11,954 nt of DNA from Sphingomonadaceae bacterium (GTDB taxonomy: Bacteria > Pseudomonadota > Alphaproteobacteria > Sphingomonadales > Sphingomonadaceae). Positions 5,541 through 11,954 of the stretch are shown here, in pieces. The stretch lies in assembly GCA_947442095.1 (NCBI GenBank), contig CANEVG010000071.1, forward strand, positions 1 to 11,954, given 5' to 3'. Within the stretch, counting starts at the first letter, position 1. The number at the start of each line of letters is the position of its first letter. Below the pieces are notes generated by a model. It searched no databases. It was not told the origin of the DNA and was given only the letters and a program-made list of their open reading frames with translations. The position numbers were made by a program, and so were the translations under genes.

Positions 5541-6923
5541 ATGTCGCCAGCCATATTGTTTTTGCTGGCTTTCGGGCTGGGTCTTGTAGGCTGGCTCTCA
5601 GCGCGGTCTCGGGCGTGGGCGTTTCGCCGCGCTGCCCCGCATGGGCGCATCAATTCCCTGCCCAATTTCCACGCTTGGTATGTTGCGCTATGGATCACGG
5701 TGCCAGCGCTGCTATTCGCGCTGCTGTGGGACACGCTGAGCCCCGCGCTCGTGCTCCAGCATGTGCTGGCCGATCCCGCGGCTGACGCGCTGCCCGCCTT
5801 CGGGTTCGAACGCGAATCGATGATGTCCGAAGCCCGCGCCGTGGCCACGGGCGCCGCGCGCGGCGTGTTCAACCCGGAGGCCGAAGGGCTGGTCGCACCT
5901 TACCGTGCCGCGCTCTCGCTCTATGGCAGCGTCGGCCTCGTCGTCACGCTAGTCATAGCATTTGCCGGCGGCGCGTTCTCGTTTCTTCGCCTCAGGCCCG
6001 ATTTCACCGCGCGCACCCGGGTCGAGCGCGCCGTCATGGCGCTGCTCCTGATTGCCTCGCTCGTTGCGATCCTCACCACGGTCGGCATCGTCGTCAGCCT
6101 GCTATTCGAAACCGTCCGCTTCTTCGGCATGGTTTCGCCCATCGATTTCCTGTTCGGTACCCACTGGGCGCCCGATCCAATGAGCAGCGGACAGGCTGAT
6201 GGCGCGGTGTTCGGCGCCGTTCCGCTGTTCTGGGGCACGCTGTTTATCGGTGCGATCATCGCGATGTGCGTGGCCATCCCGCTCGGCCTGATGAGCGCGA
6301 TCTACCTCACGCAGTATGCCGATACGACCGTGCGCAAGATCATGAAGCCGCTGCTGGAGATTCTCGCAGGCGTGCCCACCGTGGTCTACGGCTACTTTGC
6401 CGCGCTGACCGTTGCGCCTGCGGTGCGCGATTTCGCGCAAGGCATCGGCATTGCCAATGCTTCCACCGAAAGCGCCTTGGCTGCGGGGCTTGTGATGGGC
6501 GTGATGATCATTCCCTTCGTCTCCTCCATGGCGGATGACAGCATCGCCGCTGTGCCGCAGGCGATGCGCGATGGCAGCTTGGCGATGGGCGCAACCCGCG
6601 CTGAAACCATCCGCAAGGTGCTGGTCCCCGCCGCCCTTCCCGGCATTGTTGCGGGCATCATGCTGGCCATCAGCCGCGCCATTGGCGAGACGATGATCGT
6701 CGTCATGGCCGCAGGCGCAGCCGCAAACCTCAGCGCCAACCCGTTCCAGTCCATGACGACCGTGACCTTCCAGATCGTCGCAATGCTCACGGGCGAAGGG
6801 AGCTTCGATCATCCCGCCACGCTTTCGGCCTTCGCGCTTGGCATGGTACTGTTCCTTGTCACGCTGGCGCTCAATTTCATCGCGCTGCGCGTGGTCAAGC
6901 GCTACCGCGAAGCCTACGATTGA
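5541..6923 (+). CDS. pstC: Phosphate ABC transporter permease PstC (long form)
   Basis: 460-residue inner-membrane permease pairing with PstA to form the phosphate channel. E. coli PstC is about 320 residues. Here the extra length is N-terminal: a first hydrophobic segment (3-19), a second (about 47-65), a loop with short helices (about 70-122) and a further membrane segment (128-148). This is the extended type carrying the DUF3708-like region. The conserved permease core (BPD_transp_1) spans about 232-455. Its cytoplasmic EAA loop, AMRDGSLAMGATRAETIRKV (341-360) continuing through LVPAALPGIVAG, is the contact for PstB. SRAIGETM (378-385) is also typical. The ATG at 5541 is preceded by AAGGA (5523-5527) overlapping the pstS stop. 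pstA follows after seven bases. Confidence 0.95.
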   Translation: MSPAILFLLAFGLGLVGWLSARSRAWAFRRAAPHGRINSLPNFHAWYVALWITVPALLFALLWDTLSPALVLQHVLADPAADALPAFGFERESMMSEARAVATGAARGVFNPEAEGLVAPYRAALSLYGSVGLVVTLVIAFAGGAFSFLRLRPDFTARTRVERAVMALLLIASLVAILTTVGIVVSLLFETVRFFGMVSPIDFLFGTHWAPDPMSSGQADGAVFGAVPLFWGTLFIGAIIAMCVAIPLGLMSAIYLTQYADTTVRKIMKPLLEILAGVPTVVYGYFAALTVAPAVRDFAQGIGIANASTESALAAGLVMGVMIIPFVSSMADDSIAAVPQAMRDGSLAMGATRAETIRKVLVPAALPGIVAGIMLAISRAIGETMIVVMAAGAAANLSANPFQSMTTVTFQIVAMLTGEGSFDHPATLSAFALGMVLFLVTLALNFIALRVVKRYREAYD

Positions 6924-6930
6924 GCCTGCC

Positions 6931-8214
6931 ATGACCATGCCCACCCCCGCCCCCGATTCAGCCGCGCTCGAAGCGCTGCGCGCCGCCCGGCAGGCCCGGA
7001 TGCAGGCGGGTCTCGCGCGCCGCTACCGCGCCGACAGCTTGTTTCGTTGGCTCGGCCTCGGCGCGGTCACCTTTTCGGGGCTGGTGCTGGTGTTCCTGCT
7101 CGTTGCCATGGCCTCGAACGGCTGGGCCGGATTCCAGCGCAGCGAGATCAAGCTCGCAGTGCCAATCAGCAGCGCCGTGCAGGTCGATCCGCAGCGGCTC
7201 GCCCAGCCCGATCCGCTCGGCGCGCTCGAACTGGCCGGCCTGCCCGGCGCCGTCGCCGGCGCGGCACAGCGCGCTTATGGGCCTGAAGGCGAAGATCTGC
7301 TGGCCACCGGTGCCTGGCGCGAAGTGGGCGCAAAGCTTATCGCCGATCCGGCCCTGCTCTCCAGCCAGACCCTCGCCGTCTCGCTTCCCGCCAGTGACGA
7401 TCTTGCCAATGCCCAGCGCGGCGGCGGCACCCCTGCAGCGCAAGCGGCCGCACAGAAGCTGGTGCGCGAAGGCCACCTCGTGCGCGCGTTCGATAGCGGC
7501 TTTCTGGTTCGTGCGGACGCCACTAGCCCCCAAAGTGTGGGCATCTGGGGCGCACTTAAAGGCTCGATCATGACCATGGTGGTCACACTGCTACTCGCGT
7601 TCCCAGTGGGCGTGCTCTCCGCACTGTATCTTGAGGAATACGCAGGGCGCAGCCGCTGGACCGATCTGATCGAGATCTCGATTAACAACCTCGCCGCCGT
7701 GCCCTCGATCATCTTCGGCCTGCTGGGGCTCGCGGTGTTCCTTGCGCTGTTCCCCAATCTCCGCTCCGCCCCGCTGATCGGCGGCATGACCCTGGCGCTG
7801 ATGACCATGCCCGTCATTGTCATTTCCGGGCGCAACGCGATCAAAGCGGTGCCGCCCTCCATCCGCGACGCGGCGCTCGCCATGGGCGCAAGCCCGGTGC
7901 AGGTCGTGTTCCACCACGTGCTGCCGCTGGCGCTTCCTGGCATTCTCACGGGCACAATCATCGGCATGGCCCGGGCGCTTGGCGAAACCGCGCCACTTCT
8001 GATGATCGGCATGCGCGCCTTTGTCGCGACGCCGCCAAGCGATTTCACTTCGCCCGCCACGGTTCTGCCCGTGCAGATCTTCCTGTGGTCCGATGAAATT
8101 GACCGCGGCTTCATCGAACGCACCAGCGCGGCGATTGTGGTGCTGCTGATCTTTCTGCTCCTGATGAACGGCATTGCGATCTACTTGCGCAACCGCTTCG
8201 AAAAACGGTGGTAA
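6931..8214 (+). CDS. pstA: Phosphate ABC transporter permease PstA (DUF3333 form)
   Basis: 427-residue permease partner of PstC. The N-terminus is a basic cytoplasmic segment (1-38) and one membrane helix (about 41-61). A roughly 140-residue soluble insert (65-205), corresponding to the DUF3333 extension of long PstA proteins, follows; E. coli PstA, about 296 residues, lacks it. The core begins with IWGALKGSIMTMVVTL (205-220). It contains the EAA loop IRDAALAMGASPVQVVFHHV (311-330) with LPLALPGILTG after it, and ARALGETAPLLMIG (347-360). I chose the ATG at 6931, seven bases after the pstC stop; the frame is open upstream but only as an overlap of pstC. No strong ribosome-binding site is visible, so translational coupling to pstC is likely. 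A second ATG two codons later cannot be distinguished. Confidence 0.95.
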   Translation: MTMPTPAPDSAALEALRAARQARMQAGLARRYRADSLFRWLGLGAVTFSGLVLVFLLVAMASNGWAGFQRSEIKLAVPISSAVQVDPQRLAQPDPLGALELAGLPGAVAGAAQRAYGPEGEDLLATGAWREVGAKLIADPALLSSQTLAVSLPASDDLANAQRGGGTPAAQAAAQKLVREGHLVRAFDSGFLVRADATSPQSVGIWGALKGSIMTMVVTLLLAFPVGVLSALYLEEYAGRSRWTDLIEISINNLAAVPSIIFGLLGLAVFLALFPNLRSAPLIGGMTLALMTMPVIVISGRNAIKAVPPSIRDAALAMGASPVQVVFHHVLPLALPGILTGTIIGMARALGETAPLLMIGMRAFVATPPSDFTSPATVLPVQIFLWSDEIDRGFIERTSAAIVVLLIFLLLMNGIAIYLRNRFEKRW

Positions 8215-8215
8215 C

Positions 8216-9055
8216 ATGACGGTCCAAGACCCTGCTTTTGATACTGAGCCGAAAGGAATGACCGAGCCTGCCGCGTCGGTATTTCCGGAACCGGTGGGCC
8301 AGTCGAAGATCAGCGCGCGCGGCGTGTCGGTGTTCTATGGGCAGAAGCGCGCGATCGACAACGTGTCGATCGAGATTCCGAAGAGCTATGTCACGGCCTT
8401 CATCGGCCCTTCGGGCTGCGGCAAATCAACCTTTCTGCGCAGTCTCAACCGCATGAATGACACGATCCCGAACGCGCGCGTCGAAGGCGACATCTTGCTC
8501 GATGGGGTCGATATCTACCGCTCAACGATGGACGTGGTGCAATTGCGTGCGCGCGTCGGCATGGTGTTCCAGAAGCCCAATCCATTCCCGAAGTCGATCT
8601 TTGAGAATATCGCCTATGGCCCGCGTATCCACGGCATCACCGGCAGCAAAAGCGAACTGGAAGGCATTGTCGAACAGTCGCTCCAGCGCGCCGGCCTGTG
8701 GGACGAGGTCAAGGACCGGCTCTCGGAAAGCGGCACTGCGCTTTCGGGCGGGCAGCAGCAGCGCCTGTGCATCGCGCGCGCCATTGCCGTCGATCCCGAA
8801 GTGATCCTGATGGACGAGCCCTGCTCCGCGCTCGATCCCATTGCCACGGCCCGCATCGAGGAACTGATCGACGACTTGCGCGGCCGCTATGCCATTGTCA
8901 TTGTCACCCATTCGATGCAGCAGGCCGCGCGCGTTTCCCAGCGCACCGCGTTTTTCCATCTCGGCAGAATCGTCGAATACGGTACAACCTCGGATATTTT
9001 CACGAACCCGCGTGAGGGACAGACCAAGGACTACATCACCGGCCGGTACGGGTAA
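8216..9055 (+). CDS. pstB: Phosphate ABC transporter ATP-binding protein PstB
   Basis: 279-residue cytoplasmic ATPase that drives phosphate import and, with PhoU, reports transporter activity to PhoR. Walker A is GPSGCGKST (64-72), the Q-loop glutamine is Q119 in GMVFQKPNPFPKSI, the ABC signature is LSGGQQQRL (177-185 approximately), Walker B is VILMDEP (196-202) followed by the PstB-typical CSALDP, and the switch histidine is His232 (THSMQQA). The ATG at 8216 lies one base after the pstA stop, with GGTGG at 8207-8211 as ribosome-binding site. The first 30 residues are a variable extension, so an alternative ATG 14 codons in is possible, but its AAAGGA touches the start codon. All catalytic motifs are intact. 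Confidence 0.97.
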   Translation: MTVQDPAFDTEPKGMTEPAASVFPEPVGQSKISARGVSVFYGQKRAIDNVSIEIPKSYVTAFIGPSGCGKSTFLRSLNRMNDTIPNARVEGDILLDGVDIYRSTMDVVQLRARVGMVFQKPNPFPKSIFENIAYGPRIHGITGSKSELEGIVEQSLQRAGLWDEVKDRLSESGTALSGGQQQRLCIARAIAVDPEVILMDEPCSALDPIATARIEELIDDLRGRYAIVIVTHSMQQAARVSQRTAFFHLGRIVEYGTTSDIFTNPREGQTKDYITGRYG

Positions 9056-9064
9056 GGAAACATG

Positions 9065-9748
9065 ATGGCTGAACACACCGTCAAGGCGTTCGACGAGGAC
9101 ATCACCCGTCTGCGCGGCCTTGTGGCCGAAATGGGCGGTTTGGCCGAACTTTCTGTGTCCGAGGCGATGGACGCGCTAGTGAACGGCAATCGGGATCTCG
9201 CCGACGGGGTGATCGCACGCGACAAGCGGATCGACCAGCTGGAAGGCGAGGTTGATCGCCTTGCCGTCCGCGTGCTGGCCTTGCGCGCGCCCATGGCAGA
9301 CGACTTGCGCGAGGTTATCGCCGCTCTGAAGATCGCCGGGGTGATCGAACGGATCGGTGACTATGCCAAGAACATCGCCAAGCGCGTTGGCCATATCGAG
9401 GGGCGCAAGCGGTTCGAGCCGCTCACCCTGCTCCCGGTGATGAACGAGCTTGCCGGAGACATGGTGCACGACGTGCTCACCGCCTATGCCGCGCGTGATC
9501 CGGTCGCGGCGGCTGAAATCGTCAAGCGCGATGCCAAGGTCGATGCGTTCTACGATAGCGTGTTCCGCAATTTCGTGTCCTATATGGTCGAAAATCCCGC
9601 CACGATCAGCTCGGTCGCGCAGCTCATGTTCGTGGCGCGCAATATCGAGCGCATCGGCGATCATGCCACCAACATCGCCGAAATGGTCCACTACGCGGCA
9701 ACCGGAACCTATCTGCCCGAACGGGACGAAGTGCAGCCGCCCAGCTGA
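9065..9748 (+). CDS. phoU: Phosphate signalling protein PhoU
   Basis: 227-residue cytoplasmic all-helical regulator that links the Pst transporter to PhoR and keeps the kinase off when phosphate is plentiful. It contains the two tandem PhoU three-helix repeats. Each ends in the metal-binding signature, ERIGDYAKNIAK (95-106) and ERIGDHATNIAE (195-206), and the first repeat opens with EMGGLAELS (22-30). The length is normal. Two ATGs lie back to back at 9062 and 9065. I chose 9065 because AAGGA (9054-9058) is six bases from it and only three from the other. It starts nine bases after the pstB stop, so it belongs to the pst operon; phoB follows after 103 bases. Confidence 0.96.
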   Translation: MAEHTVKAFDEDITRLRGLVAEMGGLAELSVSEAMDALVNGNRDLADGVIARDKRIDQLEGEVDRLAVRVLALRAPMADDLREVIAALKIAGVIERIGDYAKNIAKRVGHIEGRKRFEPLTLLPVMNELAGDMVHDVLTAYAARDPVAAAEIVKRDAKVDAFYDSVFRNFVSYMVENPATISSVAQLMFVARNIERIGDHATNIAEMVHYAATGTYLPERDEVQPPS

Positions 9749-9780
9749 TCGCTGCAAGCCGATCCTTGGGCCCGGCTGCC

Positions 9781-9832
9781 GCGTCACGACGGCGTAACAA
9801 ATGTCGGCTTTCGGTAAGTCAATCGTCACGAC
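9781..9832 (+). promoter_or_regulatory. Repeat elements upstream of phoB, possible regulatory site
   Basis: The 103-base phoU-phoB gap contains two perfect copies of CGTCACGAC, at 9782-9790 and 9824-9832, 42 bases (about four helical turns) apart. From 9781, GCGTCAC and GCGTAAC lie 11 bases apart (9781 and 9792), the spacing of PhoB half-sites, but the match to CTGTCAT is poor. A 7-base inverted repeat, AAGCCGA (9756-9762) and TCGGCTT (9804-9810), brackets the first copy. I see no good sigma-70 promoter. This may be a separate phoB control region; it may also be chance. Confidence 0.3.
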
Positions 9833-9851
9833 TGCCACATAAGGGTTATTC

Positions 9852-10541
9852 ATGTCTGCGCCGAAACTGCTTCTGGTAGAAGACGACGCCGCTCTTGCCG
9901 AACTGGTGGAATACCGGTTCCGGGGCGAAGGCTATGATGTGCGCACCACCGATGACGGGGACGAGGCACTGCTGCTCGCGGCAGAAGACACGCCCGATCT
10001 CGTGCTGCTCGACTGGATGATCAGTGGCACAAGCGGGATCGAAGTCTGCCGCCGCCTCCGCCGCAACAAGTCTACCGCCCACGTGCCGATCATCATACTC
10101 ACCGCTCGCAGCGATGAGGACGACCGCGTGCGCGGGCTCGAAACCGGCGCGGACGACTATGTCACCAAGCCGTTCTCCCCGCGCGAACTCATTGCCCGCG
10201 TCGGCGCGGTGCTGCGCCGCGTACGCCCGGCACTTGCCGGAGAGACGATCTCGGTCGGTGATCTTTCGCTCGACCCCACCGCCCACCGCGTGATCCGCCG
10301 CGGCCAGCCGATCAAGATCGGCCCCACCGAATTTCGACTGCTGCGCCACTTCATGGAGCATCCCGGCCGCGTCTTCTCGCGCGGGCAACTGCTTGATGCC
10401 GTGTGGGGCAGCGGCAGCGATATCGAGCTGCGCACGGTCGACGTCCACATCCGCCGCCTGCGCCAGGCGATCGCCATACCGAGCGCGCCGGATCCAGTCC
10501 GCACCGTGCGCTCGGCCGGATATGCGCTCGAAGGAGTTTAG
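9852..10541 (+). CDS. phoB: Phosphate regulon response regulator PhoB
   Basis: 229-residue OmpR/PhoB-class regulator that binds Pho boxes once phosphorylated by PhoR. The receiver domain (about 4-120) has the acidic pair Asp11-Asp12, phospho-acceptor Asp54 in LVLLDWM, Thr84 (ILTARSDED) and Lys106 (YVTKPFSPREL). The winged-helix output domain (about 132-227) has GPTEFRLLRHFMEHPGRVFS (157-176) and the recognition-helix segment RTVDVHIRRLRQAI (194-207), ending in RTVRSAGYAL. After Asp54 the usual W-M-L-P-G reads W-M-I-S-G, so the conserved loop proline is replaced by Ser58. The ATG at 9852 follows AAGGG (9841-9845). It is the last gene of the block; its stop codon overlaps that of the convergent DUF1467 gene. 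Confidence 0.96.
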   Translation: MSAPKLLLVEDDAALAELVEYRFRGEGYDVRTTDDGDEALLLAAEDTPDLVLLDWMISGTSGIEVCRRLRRNKSTAHVPIIILTARSDEDDRVRGLETGADDYVTKPFSPRELIARVGAVLRRVRPALAGETISVGDLSLDPTAHRVIRRGQPIKIGPTEFRLLRHFMEHPGRVFSRGQLLDAVWGSGSDIELRTVDVHIRRLRQAIAIPSAPDPVRTVRSAGYALEGV

Positions 10542-10810
10542 AGCCCCAACAAGGGCCCGATATCCAGGTCCTTAATCGTGATCCAGCGGTTCACATAGTT
10601 CGCGTAATAGAGCCAGAACAGCGCTGTAGAGAGCACTGAAGCGCGCGCCAGCAGGCGGCGCGGGTTAAAGTTTGCCGGTGCACTCAGCGATTGCCCCGGC
10701 ACTTTTTCTTTTCCCACTTCGTCATGCGTCTTGACGCCGAACGGCATCACGAGGAACGCCGAGAGCACCCAGAACAGCGCCCAGATCGCCGCAATCGAGG
10801 TCCATTTCAT
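10538..10810 (-). CDS. DUF1467 family membrane protein
   Basis: 90-residue small inner-membrane protein of unknown function, found mainly in Alphaproteobacteria. Two membrane helices (about 4-22 and 53-72) flank the family's conserved loop, LVMPFGVKTHDEVGKEKVPG (20-39) followed by QSLSAPANF. The second helix ends in FWLYYANYVNRW. It starts at the ATG at 10810, four bases after the RNase J stop, so the two genes are very likely co-transcribed. Further in-frame upstream codons overlap RNase J and are not needed. Its TAA (10538-10540) overlaps the phoB TAG on the other strand. Confidence 0.9.
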   Translation of the reverse strand: MKWTSIAAIWALFWVLSAFLVMPFGVKTHDEVGKEKVPGQSLSAPANFNPRRLLARASVLSTALFWLYYANYVNRWITIKDLDIGPLLGL

Positions 10811-10814
10811 CGGC

Positions 10815-11954
10815 TCAACTCTCGCGCAGCATGACCTGGACGACCGCCTTTTTGCCCGACCAGCGCTGCGCCGCACGCCGCACGGTCAGCCGCACTGTCT
10901 CGGCAATCGCCGCGCGGTCGCGCTTCTTCTCGCCCTTGATGCCCTGCACCGCCTTCTGCACATCGGCCTGCGCTTCGGCGATGAACTCATCCATGTCCTC
11001 TTCCAGCGGCAGTCCCAGCGCAGCGATCTCCACCGCCGAACACAGTTTGCCCTCGCGGCTGACGGCGAGTGCGGCGGTCACCAGTCCGTTCTCCGCCAGT
11101 TTGCGCCGGGCGTTCAGCGTGCCGCCATCGGCGGGCGCGATAATATCGCCGTCAAGCACCAGCCGCCCGTTGCGCACCGAGGTGATCTTGTGCGGCCCAT
11201 CGGGGGCAAGGCGCACCACATCGCCGTTCTTCTGCACGATCGTGCGCTTGATCCCCTCGGCTTTGCCGAAGCGCGCCTGCTCGGCCATGTGCCGCATCTC
11301 GCCGTGCACGGGTACGAGGATTTCGGGCTTGATCCAGCTGTAGAGCGCGGCCAGCTCCGGCCGTCCGGGGTGGCCCGAAACGTGGATCATGCCCTGCCGG
11401 TCGGTCAGGATCTCGACACCCTTTTCGGCCAGCTGGTTCTGGATGCGCCCGATGGCAATCTCGTTGCCCGGGATCTGGCGGCTGGAAAACAGCACGGCAT
11501 CGCCCTTGTCGAGCTTGATCGGATGCGAATCCCCTGCGATCCGCGCCAGCGCCGCGCGCGCCTCGCCCTGCCCGCCTGTCGCCATTACCAGCACTTCCCC
11601 GCGCGGCAGGTCCATCGCCTCATCCATGCTCACCGTTTCGGGGAAGGTCTTGAGATACCCGCTGGCCTTGGCCACGCCGATGATCCGGTCGAGTGAGCGC
11701 CCCGCCACGCAGAGCCTGCGCCCCGTCGCCAGGGCCACTTCGCCCAGCGTCTGCAGCCGCGCGACGTTGGACGCGAACGTGGTGACAACCACACGCCGCC
11801 CCGCAAGCCCCTCGACCATCTTCAGCAGCCCGTCGCGCACGCCGCCTTCGGAGCCGGACGCCTTGGGATTGAACACATTGGTCGAATCGCAGACGAGTGC
11901 GAGCACGCCCTCGTTGCCGATTTCGGTGAGTTCCTCCGCCGTTGCGGGCACGCC
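10815..11954 (-). CDS. rnj: Ribonuclease J, 5' end outside the window
   Basis: The window contains the C-terminal 379 residues of a metallo-beta-lactamase/beta-CASP ribonuclease that processes and degrades RNA by 5'-3' exonuclease and endonuclease action. The N-terminal HxHxDH motif lies beyond the edge. Visible are ALVCDSTN (19-26, metal-binding Asp), VVTTFASNVARLQ (57-69), AGRSLD (84-89), VMATGGQGEARAALARIA (123-140), AVLFSSRQIPGNE (153-165), IHVSGH (190-195) and LVPVHGEMRHM (213-223, the last catalytic His). The beta-CASP region and the C-terminal domain are present to the end. The fragment runs open to the last base and has no start of its own, so it is incomplete because of the window limit, not damage. 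DUF1467 follows directly. RNase J rather than RNase E-only decay fits an alphaproteobacterium. Confidence 0.95.
   Translation of the reverse strand, partial: GVPATAEELTEIGNEGVLALVCDSTNVFNPKASGSEGGVRDGLLKMVEGLAGRRVVVTTFASNVARLQTLGEVALATGRRLCVAGRSLDRIIGVAKASGYLKTFPETVSMDEAMDLPRGEVLVMATGGQGEARAALARIAGDSHPIKLDKGDAVLFSSRQIPGNEIAIGRIQNQLAEKGVEILTDRQGMIHVSGHPGRPELAALYSWIKPEILVPVHGEMRHMAEQARFGKAEGIKRTIVQKNGDVVRLAPDGPHKITSVRNGRLVLDGDIIAPADGGTLNARRKLAENGLVTAALAVSREGKLCSAVEIAALGLPLEEDMDEFIAEAQADVQKAVQGIKGEKKRDRAAIAETVRLTVRRAAQRWSGKKAVVQVMLRES

Noticed and set aside
7810..7830. GTCATTGTCAT inside pstA, and a similar TTGTCATTGTCAC in pstB near 8896
   Set aside because: The repeated units are six bases apart, not eleven, and encode conserved protein segments. 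They are not Pho boxes.
6102..8217. Long minus-strand frames opposite pstC and pstA (up to about 300 codons)
   Set aside because: High GC removes stop codons from the opposite strand. The translations are compositionally skewed (rich in His, Asp, Arg, Gln, or Ser and Arg) and match nothing I recognise.
9823..9840. TCGTCAC...CTGCCAC before phoB as a second Pho box
   Set aside because: The two units are nine bases apart instead of eleven, and each differs from CTGTCAT at several positions.
10731..11696. 321-codon plus-strand frame opposite RNase J
   Set aside because: It is antisense to a clearly conserved beta-CASP ribonuclease. It has no ribosome-binding site or domain of its own.
1..11954. 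CRISPR arrays, rRNA, insertion sequences
   Set aside because: No regularly spaced repeats, rRNA signature, transposase frame or terminal inverted repeats were seen on either strand.

Overview
The window looks like chromosomal DNA from a sphingomonad-type alphaproteobacterium (Sphingomonadales; a Novosphingobium/Sphingobium-like genome is my guess). The evidence is a high-GC coding style on the right two-thirds, the gene order phoR-pstS-pstC-pstA-pstB-phoU-phoB, PstC and PstA subunits with extended N-terminal regions, and an RNase J gene followed directly by a DUF1467 gene. No rRNA, tRNA, CRISPR array or insertion sequence was recognised.

Left part (1 to about 2700): an accessory-looking segment with visibly lower GC and relaxed third-position bias. 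It holds the open 3' end of an unrecognised reading frame (1-291) and a minus-strand toxin-antitoxin operon (394-868). In that operon the AbrB/MazE-like antitoxin is intact, but the VapC-like PIN toxin has lost the middle of its domain through an in-frame deletion. Next come a strong interrupted inverted repeat (923-966) and a minus-strand AAA_14/DUF4143 ATPase (986-2215). The 522 bases from 2216 to 2737 hold only a doubtful small membrane-protein frame (2232-2465) and an AT-rich patch, and probably mark the edge of the accessory DNA.

Centre (2738 to 10541): a small two-helix membrane protein (2738-2962), then the phosphate-starvation block, all on the plus strand. phoR (3223-4407) is the sensor kinase, pstS/C/A/B (4478-9055) form the high-affinity phosphate ABC importer, phoU (9065-9748) couples transporter state to the kinase, and phoB (9852-10541) is the response regulator. 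pstS-pstC-pstA-pstB-phoU are tightly packed (gaps of 1 to 16 bases). A PhoB binding site made of 11-base-spaced repeats lies across the phoR stop codon, so pstSCAB-phoU can be induced separately from phoR under phosphate starvation. A 24-codon reading frame with a strong ribosome-binding site ends one base before the phoR ATG and may be a translational-coupling leader. phoB has its own 103-base upstream gap with repeat elements.

Right part (10538 to 11954): a minus-strand pair, ribonuclease J (5' end outside the window) and a DUF1467 membrane protein. The DUF1467 gene overlaps the phoB 3' end tail to tail by 4 bases.

The core of the window is a well-known pathway. The less ordinary items are the phoR leader frame, the Pho box inside the phoR terminus, the deleted PIN toxin beside an intact antitoxin, the large inverted repeat, the phoB-upstream repeats and the convergent overlap.
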